Shown here: positions 41,601 to 43,405 of the stretch, one piece after another
Position numbering within the stretch: position 1 is the stretch's first letter
How the letters are laid out: every line of letters begins with the position of its first letter
Source of the DNA: a virus
Reading direction: 5' to 3' (one strand)
Length of the DNA stretch: 43,405 nt
IMG/VR virus record: IMGVR_UViG_3300048033_001552
Location: 1 to 43,405 of that record
Made by a program: the position numbers and the translations under genes
Notes under the pieces: model-generated
Databases searched by the model: none
What the model saw: only the letters and a program-made list of their open reading frames with translations
Told to the model about the DNA's origin: nothing

Positions 41601-42174
41601 AAGTGGTGACTCAATAGAAGTAGAGTCTAGAAAAAATTTACAACCAACCTCTATAACGTTCTCAGACGTTGATTCAGACCTTTTTTCAGGAACAGGGAGC
41701 CAGACATCGTTTACGTTAGTTAACGGATCTCCTGAGTCAAAAAAAGAGACGATGGTATATATTAATGGTGTGTACCAAAACAAATCAACGTATAGTTTTT
41801 CGGGAAGTAGTCTAACCTTCTTAACAGCGCCTTCCAGTGGAGACGAGGTTGAGGTGGTTTCTGTAAGTAAATTAATATCTGCTACTTCAGACAATAAAAA
41901 ATATAACGTTCAGGTTGTAAGTCAGGACGCAACGGCGGATGCATTTTATGTGTATGTTTTAACAGCTTCTGTAACATTAACGTTACCTGCATCGCCTTCA
42001 GTCGGTCAGTGGATTAAGATATCAAATCGCTCTGGAGTTGCAACATGTGTGCTTGGAGCTAACACAAACAAAATAATGGGTGCATCAGCTGATCTTACTT
42101 TAAACACGGCATCTGCGAGTTTTGAATTAGTATATAGTGGAACTGCCCAAGGTTGGGTAATAATAGGACAATAA
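38677..42174 (+). CDS. large tail fibre with cupredoxin-like domain and tandem beta repeats
   Basis: A 1165-residue protein (start MARIQTYLQ; an upstream in-frame TTG at 38641 is unlikely). N-terminal leader typical of marine-phage fibres; helical/beta shaft; RKDQAETFSNNVTIQGDL module; cupredoxin-like domain at about residues 650-760 with His697, Cys747, His750 and Met753 in type-1 copper order; four repeats built on YINGVYQ (nt 41056-41874); and a C-terminal module ending AQGWVIIG that resembles the N-terminal modules of the glycine-rich fibres. Host recognition is the likely role. Confidence 0.75.
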   Translation: MARIQTYLQDSNVTLGDKLLGTDQATNTTKNFTLQSIVDLINSLSAVAIFDGIAYRFQNYDPTNTDPQGVLSLNGGVATSTAFSATTQIILSKEVISGINVSNYLQFFQGKRIKVSKQDDFDVFGIFRVDSAQTWGVNSNYIIFNVTHLSSNGSFSPTAYFFLAFVESASVVDFDGVTNAGSGEIITSAERTTLTNSLLHSDVVDDVTSTSTDTPLSANQGRVLKGLIDSINTLLLSDESTLDTLQEVVDYIELNRSTLNALNISSIAGLQTALDAKVDEVVGKELTDNNFTDLLLSKLNGIASGAEVNVKADYNATTGDSEILNKPTDVTDLSLHNATELADITNSGSGQIITGSERTKLTDINVNTNTRVVTDGTSSITVPTNTDTTYDLTVAQSGDDAVISLEGSDNVDDDVTLAAGTYIDITVNSGTATIDADLTTGAVADGAATLVTGDHVFDYADPKFARKDQAETFSNNVTIQGDLIVSGSTTTVNSNQLNIGDNIITLNSDLLSNVAPSQNAGVEVNRGSSSAVSIRWNEANDNWEFTNDGSTYEAINADHPINDLTDVNITSLSNSQILRYNNVSSKWENVTLSISESGQVVDVDTTGAIKVPDGGTSARPTASAGMFRYNTDTGKFEGYTNQWGDIGGASENIVNVTVAQVSGSNKYHIDGSAQTALILIPGQKYIIDQSDSSNAGHPLRFSATEDGTHGSGTEYTTGVTVTGTPGSTGAKTEITLEQDSPALYYYCTNHSGMGSKVQNLRGSGAAVVERRTYSPNGSTLTFGMGQSVTDENNVFVYIDGVYQNKSTFTVSGSDLVFGTGNEPPNGTELEIISYASLQSTDGSSMFTDVFVGNGSDTAYSLSSQPASKDHTLVYIQGVYQEKEHYSLSGSTITFTTPPQNNYSVEIISITSALTVADVGQIQNNTFTGNGTTTDFTLSLAPTNETHTLVYINGVYQEKSTYSVTGATLSFTTAPSSGDSIEVESRKNLQPTSITFSDVDSDLFSGTGSQTSFTLVNGSPESKKETMVYINGVYQNKSTYSFSGSSLTFLTAPSSGDEVEVVSVSKLISATSDNKKYNVQVVSQDATADAFYVYVLTASVTLTLPASPSVGQWIKISNRSGVATCVLGANTNKIMGASADLTLNTASASFELVYSGTAQGWVIIGQ
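41056..41874 (+). repeat. four tandem beta repeats inside the tail fibre
   Basis: Units of 76-79 codons starting near 41056, 41286, 41516 and 41753, each with (V/L/M)VYI(D/Q/N)GVYQ(N/E)K, a short serine turn, L.F.TAPSSGD-like sequence and an EIIS/EVES end. DNA copies are well diverged. Such modules can be gained or lost by recombination. Confidence 0.7.
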
Positions 42175-42175
42175 T

Positions 42176-42859
42176 ATGAATAATTTTACAGATTTTTTTG
42201 CAGCAGCAGGCGGTGGAGGCGGAGGGTTCTCTTTATCAAATATGTTTCAAGTTATTGGAACGGGTTCAGATGTTTCGAGTACATTTTCACCATCTACATA
42301 TGATTTAGAAGTTGGTAGTAAAATATTTGTTGTATTAATAGGAGGAGGGCAGGGAGGTCAGTCCGCGGCTCACAATGGTAGTGGATATAATCATGGTATT
42401 TTACACGGAGCACCAGGATCTTATTATCAAGGAATATATACTTTAACAAGCACAGCTGATATAACTTGTTTAGCTGGAGCTGGAGGAGCGGGGGATGCAT
42501 CGTCTGCGAGTGCTAGTCAACAAGCATTTAAATCTGCAGTTGGAACATTAGGCAACGTTTCTACACTAACACAAAATTCTTCTGTAATTATTTCTTCAGA
42601 TAATACAACGCTTCTTGGATATGGCCTTCCTTTAGATGGGGATAGTTCCGCAAGATCATTGCAGTTTTTAGCACAAGACACAAATTCCGTGAGCTCGGTT
42701 CATTGGAGCAGCAGTGCTATAGTGCGTACAATAGAAAAAGGTGTTGATGGCACAGGTTCTGGAGGACAGGGGGAGCATTGGAATAGTTATGCTGCCGGAG
42801 CAAGAACTGCTACAACACCAAGAGGTAAAGGGGGATTAGTATTAATACAGTGGACATAG
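42176..42859 (+). CDS. glycine-rich fibre-tip protein C
   Basis: A 227-residue protein beginning NNFTDFFAAAGGGGGGFS, with Gly/Ser-rich core and the end GKGGLVLIQWT, like the VILRYP ends of the other glycine-rich fibres. Starts one base after the tail-fibre stop. It may form the tip attached to that fibre, with the next gene as its chaperone. Confidence 0.6.
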   Translation: MNNFTDFFAAAGGGGGGFSLSNMFQVIGTGSDVSSTFSPSTYDLEVGSKIFVVLIGGGQGGQSAAHNGSGYNHGILHGAPGSYYQGIYTLTSTADITCLAGAGGAGDASSASASQQAFKSAVGTLGNVSTLTQNSSVIISSDNTTLLGYGLPLDGDSSARSLQFLAQDTNSVSSVHWSSSAIVRTIEKGVDGTGSGGQGEHWNSYAAGARTATTPRGKGGLVLIQWT

Positions 42860-42863
42860 AATT

Positions 42864-43055
42864 ATGATATATACAGATGAATATTTTATAGAAAAAGATG
42901 CTAGAGAGTGGAGAAATGCAGAACTACAAGCAACAGACTTTATAGTTCCAACAACTGATTATCCTAATCACGCTGCATGGGTAACATATAGGCAGGAGTT
43001 AAGAGATTGGACTGATACAGATGCTTTTCCTACCACAAAACCAACTAAACCCTAA
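42864..43055 (+). CDS. tail fibre assembly chaperone-like protein
   Basis: A 63-residue protein with the pattern of phage tail assembly chaperones (T4 gp38/DUF4376-like): REWRNAELQATDFIV, DYPNHAAWVTYRQELRDW, and a Pro-rich end FPTTKPTKP. It follows a fibre-tip gene by 4 bases, the usual place for such chaperones. Confidence 0.65.
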   Translation: MIYTDEYFIEKDAREWRNAELQATDFIVPTTDYPNHAAWVTYRQELRDWTDTDAFPTTKPTKP

Positions 43056-43113
43056 TTAAATTGCATTCACTAAAGTAAAAGATTTTATAAAAAACATGTG
43101 TTCAATAAAAGCG

Positions 43114-43121
43114 TAAATTTG
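43114..43121 (+). promoter_or_regulatory. candidate -7 promoter element (TAAATTTG)
   Basis: A perfect TAnnTTTG match in the 102-base gap before the last gene, 36 bases before its ATG at 43158. No good -33 at 17-23 bases. The gap is otherwise AT-rich and holds no gene. Confidence 0.35.
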
Positions 43122-43157
43122 CATTATCCAAGATAGTCACACAGAAACACTAAAATT

Positions 43158-43405
43158 ATGGCAAGAACAAAAATAAAAAATTCAGTACTAGGATCGGAGT
43201 TCTTTGGAACAGTAGTAGCTTTGAGTCCTTCTTCGACTATAAATGTTGATTTTGATTCTGCTTCAACTTTTACTGTTGCACCAAACGACAATACTACTTT
43301 TAATATTCAAAATGCTGAGGCTGGAATGGTTAAAAACATCGTTTTAACAGGAGATGGAACAGCAAGAACATTGGCATTTACTGCTAGTGGAGGAAGTCCA
43401 GGAGG
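43158..43405 (+). CDS. structural protein, N-terminal part (cut by window edge)
   Basis: An open frame of 82 codons running off the right edge: MARTKIKNSVLGSEFFGTVV, then a beta-rich stretch (STFTVAPNDNTTFNIQ; KNIVLTGDGTARTLAF) and the start of a Gly/Ser run. This resembles the beta module ahead of glycine-rich fibres in this window. Probably another tail or fibre gene; the C-terminus is unknown. Confidence 0.55.
   Translation, partial: MARTKIKNSVLGSEFFGTVVALSPSSTINVDFDSASTFTVAPNDNTTFNIQNAEAGMVKNIVLTGDGTARTLAFTASGGSPG

Noticed and set aside
1-43405. tRNA or rRNA genes, integrase or insertion sequence
   Set aside because: No cloverleaf with a CCA-like end, rRNA-like stretch, tyrosine/serine recombinase motif or transposase was noticed by eye. 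A tRNAscan run would be needed to exclude a degenerate tRNA.
1-43405. Window as a complete circular phage genome
   Set aside because: No terminase, portal or capsid genes. Joining the ends would stop the right-edge gene two codons after the junction, which gives no support.

Overview
The window is part of the genome of a tailed, probably short-tailed (podovirus-type), lytic double-stranded DNA phage. It is AT-rich and densely packed, and most genes abut or overlap by 1-20 bases (ATGA and TAATG junctions). The host is most likely a member of the Bacteroidota, probably an aquatic flavobacterium. This is inferred from perfect TAnnTTTG -7 elements in several intergenic gaps, the general lack of Shine-Dalgarno sequences with A/T-rich start contexts, a Bacteroidota-phage type winged-helix replication protein, and many small proteins of kinds I recall from marine phages. 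I see no terminase, portal, major capsid protein, DNA polymerase, integrase or tRNA. They lie outside the window or are absent.

Layout. (1) 1-13422, plus strand: virion genes. These are a large tail protein, a conserved tail-associated protein, and three consecutive genes resembling the T7 gp14-gp15-gp16 ejection set, the last a 2277-residue giant with an N-terminal lysozyme-like domain. A hairpin at 13409-13433 separates this arm from the converging early arm. (2) 13408-27493, minus strand: the early/replication arm. In transcription order it starts with an accessory cassette (27493-22648) holding an M20-type metallopeptidase, a 650-residue zinc-ribbon protein of unknown function and small membrane peptides. 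After a spacer with phased GC-rich decamers come an ERF annealing protein, a PD-(D/E)XK exonuclease, SSB, a free-standing DnaA domain IV protein, a winged-helix replication protein, a T7-type primase-helicase, a MazG-like enzyme, a metallophosphoesterase, a YkgJ-type cysteine-cluster protein and an endonuclease I-like resolvase. (3) 27494-28422: a 0.93-kb non-coding divergence region with a multi-helix RNA-like fold, a recurrent GATAGTGAAC motif, inverted repeats and candidate promoters. (4) 28423-43405, plus strand: a small gene and a strong hairpin terminator, then GroEL-GroES and a putative regulator. A lone minus-strand winged-helix gene follows, then a long late operon of small basic proteins, glycine-rich fibre proteins with chaperone-like partners, lysis genes (M15 endolysin, holin candidates), a 1165-residue tail fibre and a second glycine-rich fibre/chaperone pair. 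The last gene runs off the right edge.

Working model (inference). The divergence region fires early transcription leftward, giving recombination-dependent replication (SSB, ERF, exonuclease, primase-helicase, resolvase) with DnaA-IV and wHTH proteins as possible origin factors. Late transcription runs rightward. The phage GroEL/ES pair may fold the large beta-rich virion proteins. The least explained parts are the accessory cassette, the structured segment at 27519-27680, the decamer array at 22546-22595 and a 26-residue CDGSH-like peptide at 37210.
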